Origin: Vineibacter terrae | GTDB taxonomy: Bacteria > Pseudomonadota > Alphaproteobacteria > Reyranellales > Reyranellaceae | Direction: 5' to 3' | DNA: 43,884 nt | NCBI RefSeq assembly: GCF_008039615.1 | Contig: NZ_VDUZ01000070.1 | Coordinates: 1-43,884, forward strand | Part shown: positions 26,243-32,835 of the stretch, in pieces | Position numbering within the stretch: position 1 is the stretch's first letter | Layout: each line of letters starts with the position of its first letter | Notes under the pieces: model-generated | What the model saw: the letters and a program-made list of their open reading frames with translations, nothing else | The model's database searches: none | Told to the model about the DNA's origin: nothing | Translations under genes and position numbers: made by a program

Positions 26243-26691
26243 GGCGCATCTCCTTCCGGCTGCGGCCCCGACGACGTGGCCCCGGCCGCGACGTAGAGCG
26301 GACCGCTGAGCATCCTGCCGTCCTTGCCCTTGCGGATCGGCGCGACCTGCAGGACGACGTCGCCGCCGATCGCCGGTCGCGCCGCGCCCAGGCCGATATG
26401 CGCGAAGGCGCGCAGGCCCTCGGGCAGGTCGACATAGCCGGCGAGGAACGGCGCATCGAAGCCCTCGGGGACCTGATGCACCAGGGTGGCGCTGTAGAGA
26501 CGGCCGGTACGGCCGATCGGCACCGCTTCCATGCCGCCGCTCGACCAGCACCGGGCGCAGACGTCGCGCAGGCCCAGGCTCACGGCGCCACACGAGGCGC
26601 AGCGCCCACCGACGAGATAGGCTCCGGCCGCGTCGGCGCCCATCAGCCCCGGCCAGATCTGATCGACGAGATCGATGGCTGGCGCGCTCAT
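26239..26691 (-). CDS. DUF35 zinc-ribbon/OB-fold protein
   Basis: This encodes a 150-residue acyl-CoA-associated protein. The N-terminal zinc ribbon has four cysteines as C31-x2-C34-x10-C45-x2-C48 (GGRCASCGA and VCARCWS). An OB fold follows, with GRLYSATLVHQVPEGFDAPF and GYVDLPEGLRAFAHI. Proteins of this family form complexes with SCP-x thiolases or dehydratases and position acyl-CoA. ATGA overlaps on both sides tie it to the hydratase upstream and the thiolase downstream. Confidence 0.93.
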   Translation of the reverse strand: MSAPAIDLVDQIWPGLMGADAAGAYLVGGRCASCGAVSLGLRDVCARCWSSGGMEAVPIGRTGRLYSATLVHQVPEGFDAPFLAGYVDLPEGLRAFAHIGLGAARPAIGGDVVLQVAPIRKGKDGRMLSGPLYVAAGATSSGPQPEGDAP

Positions 26692-27461
26692 GCCCGGGCC
26701 TTCTCGACAAAGTTGTCGAGGCCGGCTTGCGCCGCCCCCGATTCCATCACCAGCGCCGCCATGGCGCGCTCGATCCGCAGTCCGGTCTCGAGCGAGCCGT
26801 TGAGCCCGGCGGCCACCGCTTCGAGCGTGTAGCGCACGGCGATGGGCGAACGCTGGGCGATGCGCCTGGCCAGCGCGATCGCGTTGGCCAGCATGTCGGC
26901 CTTGGGCCAGACCTGGCTCACCAGGCCGAGCCGCAAGGCACCCGCCGCATCGAGGGAATCGCCGGTCAGCAGCAGCTCGTAGGCGGCGCTGAGCGGGATC
27001 AGGCGCGGCAGCCGCTGCGTGCCGCCGGCGCCCGGCAGATGGTCGTGGCGGATCTCGGTCTGGCCGAACTGGGCGCCATCGCCGCACACCCGGATATGGC
27101 AGGCCATCGCCAGCTCCGTGCCGCCGCCATAGGCGTAGCCGTTGACGGCCGCGATGACCGGCTTGGTCAGCCGCTCGATGCGGCCCAGCACGTCCTGCCA
27201 GATGCGCATGTCCAGGTCGCAGGCGATCAGCGACGGCGACTGGCGCATCTCGGCCATGTCGCCGCCGGCCGAGAACGCGATGTCGCCGGCGCCCGTGATG
27301 ATCACGACCCGCACGGCGGCATCGGCCTCGGCGGCGTCGACGGCCACGCCCAGGGCGCGCATCGTCGCGGTGTCGATGGCGTTGCGCACCCGCGGGCGGT
27401 TGATGGTGATGATGCGGACTGAATCATCCATCCGCGTCGTGATGGTGTCCGTGGCGCTCAT
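26688..27461 (-). CDS. Enoyl-CoA hydratase/isomerase family protein
   Basis: This encodes a 257-residue crotonase-fold enzyme. The oxyanion hole is formed by AFSAGGDMAEM and AAVNGYAYGGGTELAMAC. The active-site region is FGQTEIRHDHLPGAGGTQRL, which keeps one candidate catalytic Glu. It most likely hydrates an enoyl-CoA in the same pathway as the thiolase, though crotonase members can have other activities. AGGAGG stands just before the ATG, which overlaps the stop of the TetR fusion gene (ATGA). Confidence 0.93.
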   Translation of the reverse strand: MSATDTITTRMDDSVRIITINRPRVRNAIDTATMRALGVAVDAAEADAAVRVVIITGAGDIAFSAGGDMAEMRQSPSLIACDLDMRIWQDVLGRIERLTKPVIAAVNGYAYGGGTELAMACHIRVCGDGAQFGQTEIRHDHLPGAGGTQRLPRLIPLSAAYELLLTGDSLDAAGALRLGLVSQVWPKADMLANAIALARRIAQRSPIAVRYTLEAVAAGLNGSLETGLRIERAMAALVMESGAAQAGLDNFVEKARA

Positions 27462-28495
27462 GCAGCCTCCTTGCGGCGAATTCCAGAGAGGACGAGCTGG
27501 ATGATGCCGGCCTCGACATTGGGCAGCCCGTGGCGGCGCAGCGCGACGCGGCGGATCGCCCAGGCCTCGCACAGGCTTTCGATCAGGTGCGCCGCCATCG
27601 CCGGGTCGATCGGCACGAACTCGCCGGCCTTCACGCCGTCGTCGATGATGGTGCTGAACCGGGCCAGGAACCTGTTCCACTCGGCGTGCACGCGGTTGCG
27701 CACCGGCGGCTGCAGCACCGCCGTCTCGCGCGTGATCAGCCGCAGCGCCGAGCGATGCTGCTCGCTGCTGCGCACCAGCGCCGCGATCGCGGCCTGCAGC
27801 CGCGCGCCGGCAGTCTCCTCCCCTTCGGTCGCCGCATCGAGCACGACGTTCAAGGACTGGAAGCACTCGACGCAGATCAGGAACAGGAGCTCGTCCTTGC
27901 TGCGCACGTACTGGTACATGGTCGGCACGTGCATGCCGGCAGCGGCGGCGATCTCCTTCATCGTGGCGCTGGCGAAGCCGCGCGCGCCCATGACCTTGGC
28001 GCCGGCCTTGAGGATCGCGGCACGCCGCTCCTCGGCGATCGCGGTGCGCGGCTCGGCGCCTGTCTCGGCCGGCCCGGCCGCGTCCGCGACCGGCTCGCCC
28101 GACGCGCCCTGGGCCACCAGCTGCGTCAGGGTGACGATGGCGATCCGGTTGCCGTCGGCGTCGGCAAGGATGGTCTGCCAGATCATGGTGGTGCTGCCGA
28201 TATGCAGGGGCACGCACTCGCCCCGCACGATTCCCGGCCCGCAGCCGCGCAGGAAGCTGGTCCGGGACTCGATCGTCGTTGCCGTGCAGCCCGCCGGCAG
28301 GCTGGCGGCGGCGCCCTGCGCGCCGAGCGCGCCGGCGAAGCTCATCAGGGCGCCCTCATGGGCCACCCCGGCCGCGTTCAGGTGCGGCGCGGCGATCTCC
28401 ATCTCGCCGGTGACCCGGTCGCGCGCCACCGAGGTGACGACAAATCCGGGCAGGCCATGCAGGCCCGATGAGGGAGGCAGCGGTTCGCCAAGCAT
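27458..28495 (-). CDS. TetR-family regulator fused to an N-terminal hotdog (thioesterase-like) domain
   Basis: This encodes about 345 residues with two domains. Residues about 10-128 match a PaaI-like hotdog thioesterase: HLNAAGVAHEGALMSFAGAL, TTIESRTSFLRGCGPG, GSTTMIWQTILADADGNRIA. The acidic residue usual in the HGG..LaD helix is Gly (SFAGALG), so it may bind acyl-CoA without hydrolysing it. After a linker rich in Ala and Pro, residues about 150-345 are TetR: AAILKAGAKVMGARGFASAT and KEIAAAAGMHVPTMYQYVRS, then a helical effector domain. It heads the hydratase-DUF35-thiolase unit with ATGA coupling. A perfect palindrome lies just upstream, so autoregulation is likely. The start may be ATG 28495 or GTG 28504; neither has a ribosome binding site. 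Confidence 0.88.
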   Translation of the reverse strand: MLGEPLPPSSGLHGLPGFVVTSVARDRVTGEMEIAAPHLNAAGVAHEGALMSFAGALGAQGAAASLPAGCTATTIESRTSFLRGCGPGIVRGECVPLHIGSTTMIWQTILADADGNRIAIVTLTQLVAQGASGEPVADAAGPAETGAEPRTAIAEERRAAILKAGAKVMGARGFASATMKEIAAAAGMHVPTMYQYVRSKDELLFLICVECFQSLNVVLDAATEGEETAGARLQAAIAALVRSSEQHRSALRLITRETAVLQPPVRNRVHAEWNRFLARFSTIIDDGVKAGEFVPIDPAMAAHLIESLCEAWAIRRVALRRHGLPNVEAGIIQLVLSGIRRKEAA

Positions 28496-28502
28496 GGCCG
28501 TC

Positions 28503-28530
28503 ACATTACTGAATGTTCAGTAATAGTCAA
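28503..28530 (-). promoter_or_regulatory. Palindromic operator inside a candidate leaderless promoter
   Basis: ATTACTGAA (28505-28513) and TTCAGTAAT (28516-28524) form a perfect nine-base inverted repeat with a two-base centre. Read on the minus strand, TTGACT (28530-28525) could be a -35 box and TAATGT (28508-28503) a modest -10 box, 16 bases apart, with the palindrome filling the spacer. The -10 ends seven bases before the ATG at 28495, so the transcript may start at the start codon. TetR binding here would block polymerase. Confidence 0.6.
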
Positions 28531-28908
28531 CGGAAGACATCCCCCGCCAGAGGGCGGCGGCGTCTGAGGCACAATTGTCGACAATCGGAAGATCGTTGCT
28601 CGCCAAAAATACCAGAAAAGATATTTGGCAGTTCTATCAAACACTTGCGGCGAATGCGGCGTTGTTTGGAAACTGCCAGGAATGGGCCGGCTATTGCCGG
28701 AGACATTGAACTGCGCATCGATCGATGCCCTCGTGTGGCTGGGCGTGGGAAGGTGCTGCGGAAGGTGGCTTGCTCCGTGTCGTGGAGCTGGCGGGGCCGA
28801 GTCTCTCGGCGGCGAGTCCTGGGAGAACGTCCCCGGTGGCGGGGACGCGGGCGCCCTCATCCTTGTATATTATTCTCTACAAAAGATCAATATACTTGAC
28901 GATCAATC
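28531..28908. other. Non-coding stretch upstream of the TetR fusion gene
   Basis: No convincing gene is seen on either strand; the open frames lack homology and ribosome binding sites. It holds a hairpin, CGTCCCC (28828-28834) with GGGGACG (28841-28847), and an AT-rich segment at about 28861-28910 containing two GATCAATNN repeats, which could include a promoter for the plus-strand genes downstream. Confidence 0.5.
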
Positions 28909-28926
28909 CCCAGGCGATCGCATATG
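28909..28926. repeat. Copy 3 of a conserved TCGCATATG box
   Basis: CCCAGGCGATCGCATATG is the most divergent of the four copies. It directly precedes a pair of double-hairpin repeats, as the copies at 20403 and 24843 directly precede palindromes. Confidence 0.5.
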
Positions 28927-28930
28927 CAGC

Positions 28931-29112
28931 CGTTCTCCCTCGCCCCGCGGCAGCGGGGAGAGGGAGGGGCCCATCGCGCAGCGATGGGAGGGTGAGGGGC
29001 ACGAGCGATCAGTCCTATTTTTTGCCGCATGGCTTGGTCGTTCCGCCCCCTCACCTTCCCATGCCTTCGGCATGGGCCCCTTCCTCTCCCCGCTCGCGGG
29101 GAGAGGAGACAA
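28931..29112. repeat. Head-to-head pair of double-hairpin extragenic repeats
   Basis: The left copy (about 28931-29005) reads as a CCCCGC...GCGGGG hairpin, then GGGGCCCATCG...CGATGGG, then GGTGAGGGG. The right copy (about 29047-29112) is the same design on the other strand, with GGGGCCCATGC...GCATGGG. About 40 bases containing a T6 run separate them. Two hairpins joined by a short linker are typical of REP-like alphaproteobacterial repeats. Confidence 0.8.
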
Positions 29113-29140
29113 CAGCAGAACGGGACCGAGCAGGCGGGAC

Positions 29141-29980
29141 ATGGGAAGCATCAAGACAGCGGACGGGCGCAATCTGGCATGGTCCGAATGGGGAGACCCG
29201 CAGGCGCGCCCGGTGATCTTCTGCCCTGGCGCCGGGATGGCGGGATCGCTTCCCTTCGGACAGGGCGTGGCAGCGCGGCTCAGGCTGCGGGTCATCTCGG
29301 TCGACCGTCCCGGCTTGGGCGGCTCCGACCCGGACTTGGACAAGAGCTTCGACAGCTGGTCGCGGGACATCCGCGCGCTGCTTGCGCATCTGGATGCACC
29401 GCCCGCGCCTGCAATCGGCTTTTCCCAAGGCGCCCCGTTCGCGCTCGCGCTTGGCGCGGCCGGTGTCGCGGATTGCGTCTCGCTCGTCTCCGGCCAGGAT
29501 GAACTGTCGCACCCTGCGATACATGGCCTGCTGCCCGAACCTGTCGCCGTGATGGTGCGCCGCGCGGCAACGGATCCCCTCGGCCTGGAGGCCGAGATCG
29601 CCGCCACAGCCACGGCCGACTGGCTTTGGCATATGATCGAGTCGATGAGCGGCGAACAAGATCGCAGCTTCTATGCTAGCGATGCCTTCGCGCCGGCCTA
29701 CCGCGCCGCCCTGGCCGCAGGCTTCCGCCGGGGCGCGGCCGGATACGCACGCGACACCGTCCTTGCGATGGCTCCCTGGCCGTTCCAGATCGAGCGCCTC
29801 ACCTGCCCGGTGCACATCTGGTACGGCCTCGAGGACACCAGCCCGGTTCATTCGCCCGATTTCGGGTCGGCGCTTTCGAGGCGCATCGGCGCGGCAAGGC
29901 TCACCCGGTTCGAGAATGAGGGAAGCGCGATCCTGTGGACCAGGGCGGACGATATCCTGAATGCGCTGGCCACGGCTTGA
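29141..29980 (+). CDS. Alpha/beta hydrolase-fold protein lacking the catalytic histidine
   Basis: This encodes a 279-residue alpha/beta-hydrolase fold protein. The nucleophile elbow is AIGFSQGAPFALALG (Ser95) and the acid lies in YGLEDTSPVHSP (Asp232). Where relatives carry GH followed by hydrophobic residues, this protein reads FENEGSAILWTR, so Ser262 stands in place of histidine. It may be inactive, use another residue, or be a binding protein. The ATG at 29141 is where homology begins (GSIKTADGRNLAWSEWGDP); its Shine-Dalgarno is weak. It is followed 75 bases later by the dioxygenase gene on the same strand. Confidence 0.85.
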   Translation: MGSIKTADGRNLAWSEWGDPQARPVIFCPGAGMAGSLPFGQGVAARLRLRVISVDRPGLGGSDPDLDKSFDSWSRDIRALLAHLDAPPAPAIGFSQGAPFALALGAAGVADCVSLVSGQDELSHPAIHGLLPEPVAVMVRRAATDPLGLEAEIAATATADWLWHMIESMSGEQDRSFYASDAFAPAYRAALAAGFRRGAAGYARDTVLAMAPWPFQIERLTCPVHIWYGLEDTSPVHSPDFGSALSRRIGAARLTRFENEGSAILWTRADDILNALATA

Positions 29981-30055
29981 GCACGAAAATCCGTGTTGGT
30001 TGTCGTGCGGACTTCAATCAGGATGCCCCACCCGTTCTCCACGGAGGGAGCACCC

Positions 30056-30931
30056 ATGACCGTCACCATCACGCCGCTCACGCCCGTGTTCGCCGGCGAA
30101 GTGGGCGCGATCGACCTGCGCCGGGTGCATGATCGCGAATCGCTGGAGGCGATCCGCTCCGGCATGGACAAATACGCCGTGCTGGTGTTCCGCGATCAGA
30201 ATTTCACCGACCAGGAGCAGCTCGACTTCGCTCAACGTTTCGACGGCACGCTGCACGCCCGTACGTCCTCCTCGGCCATCGGCAGCAACCGGTTCGGCAA
30301 CGAGGCGCTGGCCGACGTCTCCAACGTCGACCATGAAGGCAAGATCCGGGCCGCGAACAACCGAATGCGCGCCTCCTCGCTCGCCAACCGCCTGTGGCAC
30401 ACCGATGCCTCGTTCGTCGATCCGCCGGGCCGCTACTCGATGCTGTCGGCGCGGGTGGTGCCGCCGGTGCGGGCCGATACGGAGTTCGCCGACATGCGCG
30501 CCGCCTACGATGCGCTCGACGCGGAAACCCGCGCCGCGATCGAAGGGCTGCGCGTCTATCATTCCATCGTCTATTCGCGCCACGTCCTCGGCTTCGACTT
30601 CAACGAGGACGAGCGGGAGAAGCTGAAGGGCGCCGTCCATCCGCTGGTGCGCACGATCCCGGGCTCCGGCCGCCGCGCGCTCTATCTCGCCTCGCACGCC
30701 GCCCATATCGTCGACTGGCAGGTGCCGGAGGGCCGGCTGCTGCTGCGCGACCTGATCGACCACGCCACGCAGCCGCAATTCATCTATCGCCACATCTGGC
30801 GGCCGCATGATTTCGTGATCTGGGACAATCGCTGCACCATGCATCGCGCCCGGCCGTTCGACGACAAGACCCACCGCCGCGAGCTGCGCCGCACCACGAC
30901 GCTCGACCTGCCGCTGCCGGCTTCAGCCTAG
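30056..30931 (+). CDS. TauD/TfdA-family Fe(II)/2-oxoglutarate dioxygenase
   Basis: This encodes a 291-residue non-haem iron dioxygenase. The iron ligands are His115 and Asp117 in LWHTDASF and His263 in NRCTMHRARPF; the 2-oxoglutarate arginine lies a dozen residues later in RRELRRTT. The length and VLVFRDQNFTDQEQLDFAQRF fit the TfdA branch (2,4-D dioxygenase-like) rather than taurine dioxygenase, though the substrate may be any hydroxylatable acid, amine or sulfonate. GGAGGGAG precedes the ATG at 30056. It may be cotranscribed with the alpha/beta protein upstream. A large palindrome follows its stop. Confidence 0.93.
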   Translation: MTVTITPLTPVFAGEVGAIDLRRVHDRESLEAIRSGMDKYAVLVFRDQNFTDQEQLDFAQRFDGTLHARTSSSAIGSNRFGNEALADVSNVDHEGKIRAANNRMRASSLANRLWHTDASFVDPPGRYSMLSARVVPPVRADTEFADMRAAYDALDAETRAAIEGLRVYHSIVYSRHVLGFDFNEDEREKLKGAVHPLVRTIPGSGRRALYLASHAAHIVDWQVPEGRLLLRDLIDHATQPQFIYRHIWRPHDFVIWDNRCTMHRARPFDDKTHRRELRRTTTLDLPLPASA

Positions 30932-30977
30932 AGCGGGTCACGTTGTGATGGTCATCCTGCGGTGGCCAGATCAGACT

Positions 30978-31056
30978 GTCATCCCGAGCGCAGCGAGGGA
31001 TCTCCCGAGGATGGAGACTCCATTTCCAGGAGATCCCTCGCTGCGCTCGGGATGAC
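30978..31056. repeat. Extragenic palindrome, GTCATCCCGAGCG family
   Basis: The 79-base element opens GTCATCCCGAGCGCAGCGAG and closes CTCGCTGCGCTCGGGATGAC, perfect complements. It lies after the dioxygenase stop and could serve as a transcription end or mRNA stabiliser. Confidence 0.9.
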
Positions 31057-31130
31057 AGCGTGACCCAACCACCAGCAGTGGCCGCCGGTGATCAATCGAT
31101 GCGGAACGTCAATCAAACCAGAGGCCTCCG

Positions 31131-31720
31131 TTGAAGCTCGGCATCGTCTCCGACCTGCACTGCAACATCGATGGCCTCGACCGGGCCCTGCAGACCATGG
31201 GCCCATCGATGCGCTGCTGTGTCTGGGCGACAGCATCTCGGAGTATAAATTCTCGAACGCCGTGATCGGCCGCCTGCGCGCGCTCGACGCGTTCACCATC
31301 CTGGGCAATCACGAGGAGGTCTTCCTCGGCGCGGCCGGCGGGCGGGCGCGTTCCCGGCCGGAGATCGACCGCCCATCCCTCGATTGGCTCGCCGGGCAGC
31401 CGCATCGGCGCGAGCTGCGGATCGGCGGCAAGCGCATCCTGATGGTGCACTCGACGCCGTGGGAGCCGCGCGGCAGCTATGTGCGGCCCACCAGCGCCGA
31501 GCTGCAGCGCTTTGGCGAGGCCGACGCCGACATCGTGCTCTACGGCCATACGCACCAGCAGGTGGTCCGTCGCGTCGGCCGGGTCCTGGTGGTCAACCCC
31601 GGCTCGGCCGGTGATGGCCGCGACCCGCGCAACGGCCGGCAGTTGAGCTGCGCCGTGCTGGACACGGTGACGGAGGAGGTCATCCTGCGCGATTTCCCGG
31701 CGCTGCCTATCGGTCAATAG
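31131..31720 (+). pseudogene. Metallophosphoesterase (YfcE/MJ0936-like) with a one-base frameshift
   Basis: A TTG at 31131, preceded by AGAGG, opens a frame reading KLGIVSDLHCNIDGLDRALQ, the family's first metal motif (DxH). At 31201-31204 the frame is lost: restoring one C to the CCC run gives MGPIDALLCLGD and joins the second frame, which carries LGD, ILGNHEEV, LMVHSTPW and YGHTHQQVV to the stop at 31720. The repaired protein has 196 residues, normal for this family of small phosphodiesterases. All metal ligands are otherwise intact, so the defect is either very recent or a sequencing error. The small ORF beginning at 31088 is a shadow of the second half. Confidence 0.88.
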
Positions 31721-31879
31721 CCCGAGCGTCGATAAAGCCTCAGTTGAAATTTTGCCGCTGCCGGCGGCCGAAGGTCGGCGCTACGGTTTCTTCTTCTGCC
31801 GTTCGTTCCAAGCAAACCCTGCAGGCCTCTCCCGCAAGGTCTCTGACCTCCCATCTCACCGACAATCTTGCATTCATCG

Positions 31880-31920
31880 CCACTTGGACATATATTTCAC
31901 ATGTTGCACATAATTCATTT
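31880..31920 (+). promoter_or_regulatory. AT-rich promoter region of the antitoxin gene
   Basis: The stretch before the antitoxin is far more AT-rich than its surroundings. It contains TTGGAC, CATAAT and a repeated CACAT (31898-31902 and 31907-31911). Spacing between the possible boxes is not ideal. Toxin-antitoxin promoters are usually bound by their own antitoxin. Confidence 0.3.
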
Positions 31921-31947
31921 ATTTGGCGGATCAGGAAGGGCCTGCCC

Positions 31948-32412
31948 ATGACCAACCTCGCCCATCGACAACTCCCACCTTCCGCTCAGGATGCAGCGAT
32001 CGCCCGCGTGTCGAGACAAGTTCTGTCTCGCTACGCCCGCCAGAAGCGGCCTTTGACCCTGCGCGTCACCGACGCCGATCAGGAAAAGCCGATCGAGCTG
32101 CCGGCCGGTGCGGTCGCGCTGCTGATGGACATCCTCGAAGCGATGGCTGCCGGGAGGGGCGTCACTCTCATGCCGGAGAACGCGGAGCTGACGACGGTTC
32201 AGGCCGCCGAAGCGCTCAACGTGTCCCGGCCCTTCCTGATCAAGATGCTGGACGACGGCACGATCCCGCACCGGAAGGTCGGCAAGCACCGGCGCATCCG
32301 CATGGAAGACGTGATCGCCTACAAGACGGCAATCGACCGTGAGCGCGAAGCGGTGCTCGACCAGCTCGTCAGCGACGCGCAGAAACAGGACATGGGCTAC
32401 GGCCGTCGATGA
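31948..32412 (+). CDS. Excisionase-type HTH antitoxin of a PIN toxin module
   Basis: This encodes 154 residues. The N-terminal half is unremarkable; residues about 87-135 form an excisionase/MerR-like helix-turn-helix, with LTTVQAAEALNVSRPFLIKM and HRKVGKHRRIRMEDVIAYK. Such proteins serve as antitoxins to PIN-domain RNases and repress their own promoter. GGAAGGG precedes the ATG at 31948; an upstream in-frame ATG lacks support. The stop overlaps the ATG of the PIN gene (ATGA), the standard layout for these modules. The antitoxin is intact although its toxin is truncated, so it may persist as a solitary regulator. Confidence 0.85.
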   Translation: MTNLAHRQLPPSAQDAAIARVSRQVLSRYARQKRPLTLRVTDADQEKPIELPAGAVALLMDILEAMAAGRGVTLMPENAELTTVQAAEALNVSRPFLIKMLDDGTIPHRKVGKHRRIRMEDVIAYKTAIDREREAVLDQLVSDAQKQDMGYGRR

Positions 32413-32522
32413 GCCGTTGCACTGCCCTTCTTGATGCGAATGTTCTCTATCCCGCGCCGCTGGGGGACCTGTTGCTGCAGCTCGCCGTCACCGATCTCTT
32501 CACGGCGAAGTGGACGGCGGAC
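32409..32522 (+). pseudogene. PIN-domain toxin, truncated after 38 residues
   Basis: The first 38 residues (TALLDANVLYPAPLGDLLLQ, then FTAKWTAD) match the N terminus of a VapC-like PIN toxin and include the first catalytic Asp (Asp9). After KWTAD the expected continuation is absent and the frame runs through unrelated hairpin-rich DNA to a stop at 32693. The remaining acidic residues of the active site are lost, so no RNase activity is possible. The break marks the left junction of the low-GC island. Confidence 0.85.
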
Positions 32523-32529
32523 AACCGAC

Positions 32530-32835
32530 TAGGCTTGCCCCAAGGAGGGAGAGCCGCTCAAGCCCTGAAAACTGAGCGGATTGGTGCGGGCCGGAGCCTC
32601 CTCTTCCTTCGTCTCTTGGGGGCGATTACACGGCCGCAGTTTTCACAGCGTGCTTCGAGGGGCTTGAACGGTCGGGGCGGCAGCCCCTCTTAAAAATGTA
32701 TGGCTTGAAAGAATCATCCCTTGCCGAAGGCGCTCTTCCCGCACGAGGGATCGTCACCGGATGGCGGAGACGCCCATCCCCCTTCTTCGACTGAAGGGCG
32801 GCTCCGGGAGGCCGCTTACCACTTCAACCGGCCGA
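32530..32835 (+). other. Hairpin-rich non-coding region, candidate structured RNA
   Basis: No gene is seen. GCCCCAAG (32537-32544) pairs with CTTGGGGGC (32615-32623) around a hairpin CCGCTCA (32554-32560)/TGAGCGG (32573-32579). TGAAAACTG, partly in that hairpin loop (32566-32574), is perfectly complementary to CAGTTTTCA (32637-32645), a possible pseudoknot. Further stems are GAGGGGCT/AGCCCCTC (32657-32689), ATCCCT/AGGGAT (32716-32751) and GGATGGCG/CGCCCATCC (32759-32779). This density of nested pairing suggests a folded RNA or a relic of a mobile element. The strand is assumed. Confidence 0.45.

Noticed and set aside
28625-29140. Upstream extension of the alpha/beta hydrolase frame
   Set aside because: It passes through double-hairpin repeats; recognisable sequence begins at 29141.
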